A DNA stretch of 64,000 nt. It comes from Siphlonurus alternatus. Lineage: Eukaryota; Arthropoda; Insecta; Ephemeroptera; Siphlonuridae. Shown here piece after piece: positions 11,671 through 24,375 of the stretch (within the stretch, counting starts at the first letter, position 1; each line of letters begins with the position of its first letter). The notes beneath the pieces were generated by a model. That model did not search any database. It saw only the letters and a program-made list of their open reading frames with translations, and was not told where the DNA came from. The stretch is taken from positions 16,241,707 through 16,305,706 of the forward strand of contig OX463787.1 of assembly GCA_949825025.1 (NCBI GenBank), read 5' to 3'. A program made the position numbers and the translations under genes.

Positions 11671-12080
11671 GGGCATTGGGTGTAGCACAGGGAGTTGGCA
11701 ACACTGACGTATCTTCACCATGTTAATTGTTGATCATTGCTCCTCGGAGTAATTTTTATGCTAGAGCTAAGCTGATTGCTGTAGTATCAAGATAATTAGT
11801 AGCCCAAGTGCACAATTTGGCTAAATAAAGCCTGATTTAAAGAAAAGTTTTTTTTTATATTTTAGAAAAATGCATGTAAATTAAAAAAATTACTAAAAAT
11901 ACTTTTCTTTAAATCAGGTTTCACTAAGCCAAATTGTGCACTTGGGCTACTATTTACCATGATACTACTGCAATCAGCTTAGCTCTATAGCATAAAAATT
12001 ACACCGAGGAGCAATGATCAAAAATTAACATGGTGAAGATACGTCAGTGCTGCCAACTACCGGTGCTACACCCAATGCTC
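11671..12080. mobile_element. Long hairpin MITE, TTAA-flanked, single copy
   Basis: TTAA flanks at 11667-11670 and 12081-12084. The ends are GGGCATTGGGTGTAGCAC against GTGCTACACCCAATGCTC. The arms pair nearly end to end (for example TGGTGAAGATACGTCAGTG, GAGGAGCAATGATCA, GCCCAAGTGCACAATTTGGC) around a small central AT loop. Ends differ from family A although the target site is the same. Confidence 0.85.
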
Positions 12081-12084
12081 TTAA

Positions 12085-12750
12085 CAAAGAATGAATAAAA
12101 TCTTTAATATATTAATAATTATAAAATATTTATTAAAAAAATTCATTAATAGGGAGTTGGTGAGAAATAAAAAATATGATGCAATGTGACCACAAATGTG
12201 TGAAGTAATACATGATCAAGGACATTCAACCCTTATGGTGATTTTTAGTGAAAAGAAAAAAAAAAACTCAAGTACGTGCTTATCCATGCAGGAAATTCTA
12301 TGGTGTATGGAGCTTACCTCGACCATAGCATTTTGTCTCATTTGAATAACATGGGTAGAGTACATGGCCGTCGACGGGGGAATTTACTTTGTATATTTTG
12401 ATTTAATTACTCGTGGATTAATAAATGAATTTAACCTGCCTCCTCATATTTTTCATAGATTTTGAGCTTACTTTCCTTGGGCAAATATAATATATATGAA
12501 GGAATATTATCTTGTTTGGTATTCCTTTACAGGATATGGATTTAACTGATGTATATTTAACAAACTAAAATAATAATTACTGAACTCAATCAATATTTAT
12601 TTAAACCATATTTAAATAAAGCCAGAAAGGATAATTACTTTTATTCATATGAAAGTATGAGACAAGCAAATAAGCCGACACTGCGATAAAGGTTGTTTTT
12701 AACGTTTTAAGGATAAGAAAATAGGTCTTATCAGAAAGTGTAATTCTTGT
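12085..12750. other. Non-coding DNA
   Basis: Nothing gene-like recognised. Confidence 0.5.
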
Positions 12751-12899
12751 TACACCTCGAGATATTACAAAAGTTACCTCCTCTCTATTTGTAGGCGTGT
12801 CTCGCAGTAAATAAGGGGCGTGGTGAACTAAAACGATTTTAGAATAGAACTGTTATGTTCTTACCTTTCCCAAAATTACAAATATGTATCTCTTTGTCT
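12751..12899 (+). repeat. Dispersed repeat family M, copy 2
   Basis: TACACCTCGAGATATTACAA, GGGGCGTGGTGAACTAAAACG, and CTTACCTTTCCCAAAATTAC occur in the same order as in the copies near 33.0 and 41.6 kb. It abuts the family A element that follows. Confidence 0.55.
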
Positions 12900-12904
12900 C
12901 TTAA

Positions 12905-13279
12905 GGAAAAGAGAACACCGATCAGCTGTTTTTTTTGTTCCATTTGATTAACATGTAAACCTTAGCAGACACTCAAATTTCTGATTTTTTTCTTGAGAGA
13001 CAGATTTTAGTAACTAAAAGTCACAAAAAATTTAAAAACAATTATTCGAGCCGAATTTTTTAATTAAGTTTTTAGTTTGGCTCTCCATGGGAAAGCCCTA
13101 TACTTATAATTTTTAAAAAGAAAGAAAAAATGATTAAAAAATATCGGCTCAAATAATTGTTTTTTTTTATACTAAAATCTATCTCTAAAAAAAATTTCAG
13201 AATTTTTTTGTGTCTGCTTAAGGTTTACATGTTTATCAAATGGTACTAAAAAAAACAGCTGATCGGTGTTCTCTTTCCT
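12905..13279. mobile_element. MITE family A, divergent copy 4
   Basis: TTAA at 12901-12904 and 13280-13283. The ends GGAAAAGAGAACACCGATCA and TGATCGGTGTTCTCTTTCC differ from the GGTAGAGATAAC ends, but the CAGCTG, 'GATTAACATGTAAACCTTAG' and 'GGCTCTCCATGGGAAAGCCC' blocks mark it as the same family. The oldest-looking member here. Confidence 0.8.
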
Positions 13280-13283
13280 TTAA

Positions 13284-13826
13284 AGCTGCAAATACGGTTC
13301 ATGCTTTCTCGAGGTTTACTATATATTACATCATTTGTATAACAGTCACTAGTTGAAAGATTAATAATACTCTTCAAACCTACTTCTATGATGTCTAAGC
13401 TAAAAAAACAAACATCAAATTTCATCCAGAAGTAAAACAATAATGTAATTGAGATAAATTTTGTACTGAATAATATTTTATCATCACAATAACACGTAAT
13501 ATCGTATACATTTTTTCATTAAAAAAGATAAAGATTCATCCCCAAGGAGTTTGAAAAACACGCTAAGATATAAAATAATATTTAAACTCAGAGTTTACTA
13601 ATTATTTCTGAGCTTAATAAACATTTATTTTCTAAATAACTCATTGCTACATTTATTTTAATGTATATCAACATTCTTAGAATTCTTTTCATGGTTTTTA
13701 CAAAATCGAATAAAGTTAACTTGAAAACTTGTTATATTACTAAAATACATGAAGATAAATCAGAGGTGTTACACCATACTTCACTCCAAGTTTGTATGAA
13801 CTCCTTGAGGTTAATTATCAATACAG
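13284..13826. other. Non-coding DNA
   Basis: No recognisable gene or repeat family member. Confidence 0.5.
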
Positions 13827-14031
13827 ATATTGGACACTACATTCCATGTCGGTAGAATACAAGACTTGGACACAAGTATAGAAGACATTGAAGGGTGTCA
13901 GAGATGCATTAGTGCTTGTCAACGTCTAAGAGATGTAGCAGTGGAAGCGGTGGAGAGTGTGGATGATGCCTCTTACTGTTTTCTCTTGTATAGTCTATTG
14001 GATAAGACATTGTCGTGCTGTATGAGTAATG
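13827..14031 (+). CDS. Exon-like open stretch, unknown protein (or gene fragment)
   Basis: An open frame runs from 13815 to beyond 14080, and the part between a possible acceptor (CAATACAG, ending 13826) and a possible donor (ATG-GTATAG, GT at 14032) looks protein-coding. It is clearly less AT-rich than its surroundings, has mixed codon use, and encodes an acidic, probably helical segment with phrases such as IQDLDTSIEDIEGCQRC, ACQRLRDVAVEAVESV and FLLYSLLDKTLSCCM. I do not recognise the family. The acceptor has a poor pyrimidine tract, and there is no neighbouring exon I can identify, so this may be an isolated exon of a nested gene, a gene fragment carried by a transposon, or chance. It directly precedes a family B MITE. 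Confidence 0.3.
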
Positions 14032-14126
14032 GTATAGATATTTTTCTATTATTATTAAACCACAACGAGCACTATTCCTTATTAAATAAATTAACTATTT
14101 CTAAAAAAAAAAAAAATAGCTTCCAA

Positions 14127-14476
14127 TGCTAATAAAAATCCCATTCATGAAAATTATGAAAAATAAAAATAAAATATTCTCCTCTACACCCCCTATCAGT
14201 AGCTAGTATTTGTATCAGGTATACAAATACGATCTAGTTTTTGAGTTATTAATTTTTAAAGTTGACTAATTTAACATGGAGAAATTGAACTCCCATGTTA
14301 AATTAGACAACTTTAAAAATTCATAACTCGAAAACTAGATCGAATTTGTATACAGCTGATATTTTAGCTACTGATAGGGGGTGTAGAGGAGAACATTTTA
14401 TTATTTTTTTTTCATAATTTTTGTGAGGGATTTTTTTTTTTTTTTTTTTAAATTGGTGGCGTTATTTTAACCCTTA
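14127..14476. mobile_element. MITE family B, copy 3
   Basis: Family B core: TTCTCCTCTACACCCCCTAT at the left and its inverse AGGGGGTGTAGAGGAGAA at the right. A tight central hairpin TAATTTAACATGGAG/TTCTCCCATGTTAAATTAG-type follows. The right end reads TTATTTTAACCCTTAA, like copy 5, rather than the GGTAGAGATAAC ends of copies 1 and 2. Confidence 0.75.
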
Positions 14477-17040
14477 AATAAATTATAAACTAACTATTCA
14501 TACCAAAACCTTTATTAACTTGTGCGTTTCGTAGGATTTTTTAGAAATTTTTTCGAATTTTTTAAAGAACTTATATTATTGCGGCATATAATTTCTGAAT
14601 TCAATTAATTTTTTTATTAAATTTTAAAATATATACGTACTGTACAATACAATATACTGCATTATGATATTTAGTTTGCGAAAATGTCGTAACTTTTCAT
14701 CTGCGTCATAATGTCATTATTTTCCTTGCGCATGATCAGCAGAGCATATTTTTTTCCCCCTCTTGAAATATTATACTCTTAGTTGAAATATAAAGAAATT
14801 GTGATTTCTAATTTGCAATGTAAATAATATAGATATCATTTTTACAATTCAATCGTTCTACTTCAAAAATTCAGTACTGTTTGCAAATAAATTGAAGTAT
14901 TTCATAACTTTCATTTTTCATTATCCATAAATAATACTTCAAATTATTATAATATTCAACAAAGTGACACATTTATATTAGCAATTTCAAATTAATAATA
15001 GCCTATGTATCTCTTACGACTAATTAGTTATAGCAATTATCTCATAACTTATTTTTATAGTCTATAATTAACCATAACATTATATCTAACATGTCATAAT
15101 TTTTTTTTTTTTTTGCTAACACCTACAGAAGCATTTAATAATGACATGACAACAATGTCCACGTAGGTGTTCTAACAATGAGGTATATCATTTCCATTGT
15201 TAAAACCATCTAAAAATATCAGGTGTCGCTTCAATAGCGCTGTCATATTTTCTTAATTTAAATGGTAATAAATTTGATTTATGTATGAAATCCAATTCCA
15301 GATTTTGGATATTTGTAGTATAGGACAACACAAGATTATAGCCCAATGAATCTAACATATTATACATAACTTAAGATATTTAAAAAAATAGATAGATTTT
15401 AGATTTAATATAAAGAATATATTATAATATATATTATATATCCAGATTTAATAGTAAGAGATATGGAATATGGAATTTAATATCTAATTTTAGGTACTGA
15501 TATTCCATTTTCTAGAGAATAAAAATCTATACCAAGTCTTACGCCTTGATTCATAAATAATTTTTATTTATTTCGCATTTTTTCTATATTATATTATTTT
15601 ACATATTAATGTATTTTATTATGAAACAAATTTATAAATTTTGTATACTTGGCACTGTCACGTAGACACATGTAGAATGATATAGATAGTCTCTTTATAC
15701 TACAAAACAATATAATGAAATAAAAATTTGTACTATGGATTTTTCAATTTTTTTATTTAATAGGTGTTACTATAATTACAAACAAAATAATTACCCTGGT
15801 GCTTTAATGATCCCTAAATATACAAATAAAATAAGTTATTAGCCATATTTCTAATAAAACTGACACAAAAATATAAAATTTCTTTATTTAATAATAATAT
15901 TTATATGAATATTTATACATTTATTTTTTAAATGAACTTCCATAAGTATAACAAATGTATTTAAAAGTTATTAACTTAACAAATAAGCTTAAGTACTTTT
16001 TTTTTTACTATGGATTAAAGGTTTAAGTTAGCTGTCAACGTGTACAACAAATGGATTAAAGTAACAATGTAACAACAATTAAATTCTCTTTTATCTCCTA
16101 ATTAACAGAACAGACTGTTGAAAGGCTGAAAGGAGCTTTTTAAAAGGAGAGAGAGAAAGATATGTCTTCTTTTTTTTTAGAGAGAGAAAAGTTCGGAAAG
16201 TGAACATGAAAAACTACTCAATTAAAATAAAATAAAGTTGAAAGGCGATTAAATATGAAGTTTTTCATTTCTAAATTAATTCTTTTTGCTTTTAAATTAA
16301 TACACACTTCATCTATTTTATATAAAAAAAATATTTTATTGGATATTATTCATTACTCTGTCAAAAAATATAAAAGTATTGGTTTTATTAAAAATTAAAT
16401 TTCCTTTTAGAAGCTTAAAATATTTATTGATTTTATAATTTATTCATATAGAAATTGTATAATAAAGTTAAACAAAAGTGAAATTATCCCCAGAATTAAA
16501 CTCTGTATTAAATGCCTTAACTTTTCCTAAATTTTATAATTTTAAATTCTTCATTGAAGGCATTATGTGTAGGAATTTTTTCGCGGTAATCTAACATTTA
16601 TTTTTAATTGACATGATACTTTTTTCACGCACTAAGCAATTAAGAAAACATGTTGAGATGAGCTTACTGTAAGCTTTATATATAAAACCCCATGGGATAA
16701 AAAAGCTTTTCTAAAGGGGAGTTATTCATACTGAAATTTGATATACTTTTCACACAGTAATAAAACAAACGTTACATTGCAGTTTTTTACATGATTTTAA
16801 TCAATATAAAGATTGGAACATATGGTTATATTATAGATAGAGCATGTATATAGCTAATGGAATATCATTAAGGGAAAGTATGATTGCAATATTGTTCTCT
16901 CTGAAAAATGTAATGAAAATATACTATGCTTTTCAAAATTAGCAACAGACAATTATTTTAAAAATAGTTAAAATTATGAAAATCATCCTTTATATATTTG
17001 TTAATTAACTCCTTGCTATCTTTTATAATAACTATACTGT
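14477..17040. other. AT-rich non-coding DNA
   Basis: 2.5 kb without a recognisable gene or repeat family. It contains a long T run at about 15100, a purine-rich AGAGAG patch at about 16145-16190 and a small palindromic ATATATTATAAT patch at about 15420-15440. Confidence 0.55.
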
Positions 17041-17225
17041 ACACCTCTGGACACCATAAACGTTATCTTAAACAGATTAAATGAAGCTTCAAAAAGACAT
17101 AAATCCAAAATTATAATTTCGGGAAAAGTATAATAAAAAGAGCACCCATTCTATTCCAAAGATATTTACCACACCTCTATAATAGATTCCGTGGCAACGC
17201 CTAAACAAAGCACGGATAACGTTCA
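17041..17225 (+). repeat. Dispersed repeat family M, copy 3
   Basis: CACCTCTGGACACCATAAAC, GAGCACCCATT and GTGGCAACGCCTAAACA blocks in the order seen at 32.6-33.0 kb. Degenerate. Confidence 0.5.
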
Positions 17226-17289
17226 TCCTAATTGTTTTTTTTTTTTTAAATTATATATTCTGTCTTTTTATATAAGATAATATATCGTC

Positions 17290-17745
17290 CGGAATAATGA
17301 GCTATCTGCTATTTCAGGTGATCGCAATTATATAATCTATTTCATACCGATATGCAGCTCATAATCTCATATTATACATATTTATAATATATATTATATG
17401 TGTGTGTGAAAACCTGAATTCTATATGTCCATTGTATGAAAACCAAAATTCTATATGTCTATTGTCACAAGTTGCTAATATTAAAAAACTATTCTTCTGT
17501 ACAACAAATTTTTTTTGTCATATCTTTGCCATCTTGCCTTGAATTATTTAAAAACTGATGTTCCCCGTTTATGAGTTTTCCAAACTCTTGGGGTTTAATT
17601 ATTGTAATAATCTATGTAAAGTGTCATTAATATGTTTTTTGGAATAAACACATTTAAAAAAAATTGCATTCACCTGAAATAGCTCATTATTGCAACAAAA
17701 TCATGGTGAGCAGATAGCTCATTATTCCGAGGGACAATATTATTA
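17290..17745. repeat. Inverted repeat family L, copy 2
   Basis: GGAATAATGAGCTATCTGC at the left pairs with GCAGATAGCTCATTATTCC at the right end; a second pair TATTTCAGGTGA / CACCTGAAATAGCTC lies inside. It encloses about 350 AT-rich bases that also contain a local duplication around 17410 and 17447 ('AAATTCTATATGTC'). Confidence 0.6.
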
Positions 17746-18688
17746 ATATGCTAGTACGCTAGTAACATTATTCATATTATCAACAATACAAGTCTTAATA
17801 AAAATCAGACCTTTTAACTATTAATCATAAATATTATAATCATTAAAAATATTATGTAAAAATTCAAGTATACACTAGAATGAACATGAAAACATTATAA
17901 TGTATATATGACATCATCACTAACTACTCTCTATACAAATTTATAATCTGTATTATAATATCTCAATTTACCCCTTGATTGCTGCATGTATTTGACAACT
18001 CCCCTCTTACAGTACGACATAAAATATTCATCTTCTAGAATTACATTTTACTTTTGTGTTTCACAAAACCTCACCAGCCTTAGCAAAGTTATTATAAAAC
18101 TTGTCAATCACAGTTCGTACAGACCTTGGCAAAAATACATGAACGCTGAGATTTTTTTGTTTTTATTTATTCGAGTTCTATGGCTTTAATGATGATTTTT
18201 TCTTTTACCCCTATAGTTAGTTATAGAAATGGAATTCAATATATTTGAATAAATTTATCACTATAAACAGTATTATTGACATAAATATAATATACATATA
18301 AATAATTAATATACTGTTTATATAATAATTGCATTGTATGACATTATGCATAAATTCAACTATGCCATGGTATATAGTCTACAATATATGAACATCACTT
18401 CAAATTTCAATTATATTCAATTAATATAATAACCCTAATTCAACTGAAAATGTATTTGAAACCCTAGGGATAAATATAATTAATTATTAGTTAATTAAGG
18501 TTGATATCTATTTTAACAAGGTAGGAAATTGAACTTTATAAGCTCCACTCAATATGATACTGCGCATGCATAAGAAACTGTTGACGGTATTGCATTAAAA
18601 CGCAAGAAAACTCCCGTTTTCAAACACATTTAAATGACTAATTAGCCTATTTAATACATATATTTAGAGTGAAAGAATAGACTGAAGA
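17746..18688. other. AT-rich non-coding DNA
   Basis: No gene or repeat family member recognised. Confidence 0.55.
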
Positions 18689-18810
18689 ATGCTCGTCGCC
18701 TCGGAAAATTTCCCACTTGCAGTCTTATCGCACCATGCCCTGTGCTATTTTTACGGAGCATGGTGATTAACAAAGCCGCAAAAGGAAATTTTCCGCGGCA
18801 ACGACTGTAC
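18689..18810. mobile_element. Short MITE family H, copy 1
   Basis: Left CTCGTCGCCTCGGAAAATTT and right AAATTTTCCGCGGCAACGAC pair; the centre has the inverted pair GCACCATGCC / GGAGCATGGTGA. Copies at 41851 and 56170 share ends and centre. Family ends are TGTACACTC-like. Confidence 0.7.
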
Positions 18811-19658
18811 ATTTATTTTAAGAAATGAGTCAATTGTTTCTCTTAAAGTCAATAAAATTGTGTCTTAATCCAACATGACAACAAATGTACTTATATTAAA
18901 AATGTGTCTTTAGGCTTTTTCTTACAATTATAATAACAATGGACTTGTAATTTTTTTTACACCCTCACTAACAAGAGTTTGTAACAAGAAATTATTGCCA
19001 ATTACTGTACTTGCTACAGGGTAAAATGTAATCAAAATTTTTTTGAAAATCGAAACTGCCGCAAGACAAAAATTAATAAGAGAATGGACCCACCTACTCT
19101 TTGTGTATTCTCCCCTTATATTTTGTCCGTTAAGGTGGGGTTATATAATTCCCCCCCCCTCCCTAGAATAGCCGTGGACTTCAAAGGAATTATGATTGAA
19201 TTACTCCCCTTTGTTCAATTATCATATAGAATAATATATAAAAAAAATAAAATTAATGTTGATTATACCATTTTCTCATAGTAGCCCTCTGTTGAAATCA
19301 ACACTATTGTTTAGATATAATTTCAACGTAATTTTTAATATTATATGTCCAGTTTTTTTTATAGTTTGTTAATTTTATTTGTAATTCAGGCAACCATAAA
19401 CCTGTTATAGTCTTTTGTAAAGATTTTTGGTCAACATATTATGAATAATAAACCTGTACTCCAAAATAATTATATAATTCAGGTACTGACGATGTATTGT
19501 TCGAAATATGCAACGATGCCTTCTATTTTGTCAAGGGAAATATTATAAGACAAGTAGGGTACATTTTGAAATTGTACAAAAGTTACTCCCACCTTATTTG
19601 ATGGTACTGCAGCTCAAAGATATGCAAGTGAGATGATGACTTGAAAAAGATGGATTTA
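18811..19658. other. Non-coding DNA
   Basis: No gene recognised. A C-rich patch lies at about 19152-19165. Confidence 0.5.
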
Positions 19659-19986
19659 AATGAGCGATTTCCAGCTTGCGACGTGAATAATGTGCACTTG
19701 CTGTAACATTCATTGGCGGCCATATTTGATGATTTAAAAAAAAAAAAAAAAGTATCATGTAATTAAAGGCGAATTCAGATGGCGACAACGGCGATGTGAC
19801 GCGATTTTGTCACACAAGCTGTGAAATCCTATGCGAAAGCGAATTCGCCAGGTTGCGGCAGCAAAATCGCGTTAATTGCGATTCTCTTTTTTTAATCGCT
19901 AAATATGGCCGCTAATGTATGTCACAGCAAGTGCGCATTATTGGCGTCACGTCGTATTATAAAAATCGCCATGTGAATCCGCCTTT
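19659..19986. mobile_element. Hairpin element with AAAGGCG ends plus inverted partial copy
   Basis: The main element (19765-19986) has ends AAAGGCGAATTCAGATGGCG and CGCCATGTGAATCCGCCTTT. Its right part (AAATATGGCCGCTAATGT, CACAGCAAGTGCGCATTATT) reappears inverted just upstream at 19659-19735 (AATAATGTGCACTTGCTGTA, GGCGGCCATATTTGAT). This implies two related insertions head to head or one long foldback structure. It is CpG-rich compared with its surroundings. Confidence 0.65.
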
Positions 19987-21752
19987 ACAGTTTGTACGTC
20001 AAAATAGCGTCACATCACCGTTGTCGCTCATGAAAAAGCCGACCAAAATGTTAAAGTTCACCACACTCCCTTGCGTAGACTGCGGAAAAAGCAAGGACAA
20101 CGTTTGTGATACCCCGAGGTGCAGATTTCATTTATTTTATATAATTATCTTGTGAATAATTAAAATTAACATAAATAAAAAATAAAGTTCAAAAGTTCAA
20201 AACAGCCATGCTATATGTATAATAATAATATCATTAAATATTAGGTGGTTAATTTAAACAACGCCACAATATTGATTTTCAATGTTAAACAATGTTTATA
20301 TAGTAAATATTCAATTAGTCAAATATTATTATAAAATTTATAACCAATTAAATAATATTTACAATAATAACAAAGAGATATTTTAACCACATGAGGGTAT
20401 TACAATTAAAAAAAAAACATGATAACAATGTACTGTTGTAATACTTATAATGATCATTATTGGTAAATGTAACAAACAAACAATATTAATCAAGTGTGAT
20501 ATCGTTTATAGTTGACAAAGTAAGCCGTTGTTATAATGAACATGTTTGTTCAATAATGATTAATTATTGTGTTGATTTATGTTTCAATTATTAATCCCTT
20601 ATAAACAAGTATACATACATATAAATACATCATTAATTTTATGTTATAATGTGTAAAAAAAAATGTATTAGCTTCGTTTGTAATATGAAATTTAATTGGA
20701 ATTGATTAATAAAATATATTAAATATCATTATTAATATTTTTAAAGAACTTGGATTAATAAAGTTTTTAATCAGATTCTTAAAAAAAAAATTGAATGTTA
20801 ATTGATTAATGCGAGCGCTCATTATCAATTCATTTTAAGAATAATTATATAGATTTAATTTGTTCTATTATAATAGTAGCTACAAAGGTAGCTATTACTT
20901 TTGTGCCTAATTTTTTTACGTAAAATATCTATTTTTAAACCAAAAACTTCTACCTATATTGTACTGAAAAAGAAACAGGGGACACAAAATTGTGTGTACA
21001 GGTTTTAAGTTACACAACTGCCTATATTAAAACCACATATTATAGGAAAGAAACCTTAAGTATAATATGTTTCAAACATTACACATATAAAATGTACATT
21101 ATCCTATTACACAAAAAATACTTGCTGAAGATTCATTTATGGTATAATTATTATAAATACAATACATCCGGTATCTTTATATTAAATGGAGTATAGGTTT
21201 ATAACAAGGGTTGAAGTTTGATTCAAAGGCTAACTCGAATAAAGAAAGATAAAAAGTTCTTTTGTTAGATCAGACAAGATAAAAGAGAGGAAGGACTTGC
21301 AGCCTCTGGTGAAACTAAAGAAGAGATTCTACGTAACCGGATCACTGGCTCTTTAATATTACTCTTTGTACGTACTCCATTAACGTAATTGGGCTCGTGT
21401 AATGTTACACCTTTATTTTTATGTTTTTAGAAATGTAATTAGAAAATTAAATTGAGAAAAATTGTAACTGACAGTGAGTTATATTAAAAAATTTAATACA
21501 TTTAAAATTATTTTTTATTTTTTAGTATAATACAAACTTTTTTTTTTAAATGTTATGAATATTAATATATATTTTGTCGTTTTAAAATAATTAAAACTAT
21601 TCTGACTATTTTCTATTCAAATAGTAAAATTCACTGCAATTGTGTGTTGGGCGTCTGTTCTTGATAATGATTAATTCGTTAAAATAAAAAATAAATAAAA
21701 TAAATCAAAATTAGAATTATTAAATTATATTTATTTCGATATATTTACTTTC
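19987..21752. other. Mostly AT-rich non-coding DNA with two weak open stretches
   Basis: At 20023-20154 an open frame contains a CxxCGK...CxxxxC pattern (LPCVDCGKSKDNVCDTPRC). At about 21230-21340 a purine-rich open stretch ends in a stop. Both are short, isolated and lack convincing splice sites; I do not call genes. The rest is AT-rich. Confidence 0.4.
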
Positions 21753-21755
21753 TTA

Positions 21756-21913
21756 AGCCGATATTACACGATACAATTTTTCTACCTTGTATTGTATACA
21801 ATTTTTCCTTTCAAGAAAACTTCCAACTCCATACAAACAAATGGAGTAGAAGTTTTCTTGAAAGGAAAATTTGTATACAATAGTTGGAAAATTTGTATCG
21901 TGTAATACCGGCT
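21756..21913. mobile_element. Hairpin MITE with TTA flanks
   Basis: Ends AGCCGATATTACACGATACA and TGTATCGTGTAATACCGGCT (one mismatch) flanked by TTA (21753-21755, 21914-21916). The arms pair for most of the length (TTTCCTTTCAAGAAAACTTC against GAAGTTTTCTTGAAAGGAAA) around a loop of about 30 bases. A TTA duplication suits the PIF/Harbinger class; class is inference. Single copy here. Confidence 0.8.
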
Positions 21914-21916
21914 TTA

Positions 21917-22919
21917 AATCCTTGAAACCAATGATATTTATGTTGTTTTTTTGTTTCACAAAAAATATGTTTACAAAAAAATGGGGAATAATTTAACAAA
22001 CGAATCATAATTAGCGATTACAAATTCCTCCACATTGCTTGTCCCTACTATAGATATGTCTGAAACAGTGTGAAGTTGAATGGTAATGATAATTACGGCG
22101 TACAGATGTAGCCTATGAACTGCTATAAATGCTTCCTAGCTATGAACATTACCGGTCATTAATCAACAAACAATACCCTTATGTGTTTAAGGGGAATGTA
22201 CATCACAAATGTAAATTTGCATAATAATTACGGTAGTAACACCTTGGAAATATATAAATAATAAAATTATATGTACTGCAAATAATAAAAATACATATTA
22301 TTTGAATTGGAAGTTATTGCTTTTTTCTATTCATTGCGGCTTGACTTACAATTTTACGTGTAACACAGAGTCTATATAGCATTTAAAGACTATAATATTT
22401 CAGTAGATACTCTTGAATGATTTATTTATTAATAATTAATATTCAAATTATATATTATAATTACATACTGTATATCAGCTATATATAATGGTGTGCATTT
22501 TTTTTCAATAATATATTATGATGTCTTCAATATTACCTTTATATATAACTACCAAATTATAACCAGGTTATGAGAAATTGACTAAAATAATAAAAAAAAA
22601 ATATTAATTAAATCATTGTAAAAAAAAAAAAAAAAAAAAATTTAAATACTTTTGTATTATGCATTACTGTATTGTAATTTCATAATAATCTCGGAATGAA
22701 CTATATTTGTTACAATATTTTTAATAACTTTTAAATCTTTCACAAACAAATAAATATAATACAGTATAATATATTACACAATCGCTAGCAACAAAATTTT
22801 TTATCTATAAAATAAATCAATATATTTATAACAAATCCAATATTATATTTTAAATATAACGTAAATCATTATTATGTTGACAACATAAAATATGAAAGCT
22901 CACCTTAGTTAATAAAATA
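21917..22919. other. AT-rich non-coding DNA
   Basis: No gene recognised; A run at about 22620-22640. Confidence 0.55.
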
Positions 22920-23105
22920 ACTCCCAGGTGGCGTTGCTATCTGTTAAAGTGACGTCATTTGTGACAGAGGTGTGAGAAAATCGATGGTGTCATGGCAGTA
23001 GGGCGTTGTTTGCACTCCTCCTCTACAAGGCGACTCCTCATACATGATGCATGACGTTCTATATACTCAGGCGCTACTGCTGCTGCCATAAGCATTCTCA
23101 ACATT
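22920..23105. promoter_or_regulatory. GC-richer patch with CRE-like site, possible promoter or untranslated exon
   Basis: A block of ordinary base composition between extremely AT-rich flanks, with GTGACGTCATTTGTGACA at about 22950 (a TGACGTCA core) and CTGCTGCTGCCATAAGC near its end. It matches none of the repeat families here and has no long hairpin. It may be a retained functional element or a single-copy repeat relic. Confidence 0.25.
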
Positions 23106-24244
23106 CTATGTATTATATATGCATAATTTTATCTTCTTTATGTAACGGCATAATATTTGTCATATGAAAATATAGTACATGTTTATTTACAGTATCATAT
23201 TATACATATTTCTTTAACAATGTATCTTACCTTGATTTAAGAGCAGTCAAAATATTTTCATTTTTTAATATTTGTAATTTGTACTGCTCACACTTCAAAC
23301 TGCTTCACAATTCTATAAATTTATTATATTTACCAATTAAATAATCAGTAAGATTAATAATAAAGTAATATATTGTTCAACATTTATATAACGTAAAATT
23401 TTTAATTTAATAATAATATAAATAAAAAAAAAAAAAATCAAAAATGAAAAAAAAAAAAAACATTTATATTTATAATATAAAAATTAATACTACCTAATAT
23501 TAATTAACTATGAAAATTGATGTTAAAAAAACAATAAATTCAATCAAATGTGTAAGTCTTAGTTGATGGGTTTGTGTATGGGGCATGAAAAATATGAATT
23601 TTATGTTGTGACAATTTGTTTTATGACATTTTTTTTATTTTTAGGAAATTTTATGTATTAATTAGTAAAAGGATATTTTACCACTTCTATATGCATTGGT
23701 ACTTCGTATAGTGCCTTGTAAAATATCTTATTTCACCATTTTATTGTGATTATTTTTGTGTATGTAATATGCATAATATATATTTCGTGAAAAAAAAAAA
23801 AAAAAATCATATAATGTTAGATGACTTTTATGACATCTAAACTGATATAATAAAACGAGTTTAAACTTGAATCAATTGTTCAAAAAGAAGCACGTGGTCT
23901 TACATTGAGTTATAACGTACAAGTACTTGCAATGTACTCGTCATGTACATGATATCATCATAACCGTCATGGTCTAATTACTCTGTATTTTTATCGTGGG
24001 AGGAAAATTTCTTCCTGACCACTTTCTTATGATATGACTTCCGTAGAAGAAAATTAATCATGTGATGCATTTTGTCCTTCGTCATGAAAATTCCAAAGAA
24101 TTAAAATGTAATATTTCTTTAATGCAGTCATCCATTGACACATACATTTTTTTAATAGTTAATTTCCGGAGTAAATTTATAAATACATCATAGCTGTGAG
24201 CAATATTCTGACAATAATACATTTCATAATTTAGGCACATTTTT
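23106..24244. other. AT-rich non-coding DNA
   Basis: No gene recognised; several A/T homopolymer runs (about 23425, 23450, 23790). Confidence 0.55.
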
Positions 24245-24375
24245 GGGCGCGATTCACAAAGAGAGTTATCCAGGTTTCTCACTAACTATACGTTTAGTGT
24301 CATTGAATTATGCTGGCGCTAACCGCGGTTAAAAGTTGGATAATTTTCTGGATAACTTTTTCGTCAATTGCCCCC
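24245..24375. mobile_element. Short MITE family G, copy 4
   Basis: Ends GGGCGCGATTCACAAAGAG and TTTTTCGTCAATTGCCCCC, with inner AGTTATCCAGG / GGATAACTTT and a TCATTGAATTATGC centre shared with copies 3 and 5. No clean target duplication is visible at this copy. Confidence 0.7.

Noticed and set aside
20023..20154. Open frame with CxxCGK...CxxxxC as a zinc-binding protein fragment
   Set aside because: Too short and isolated, with no splice sites; a chance pattern cannot be excluded.
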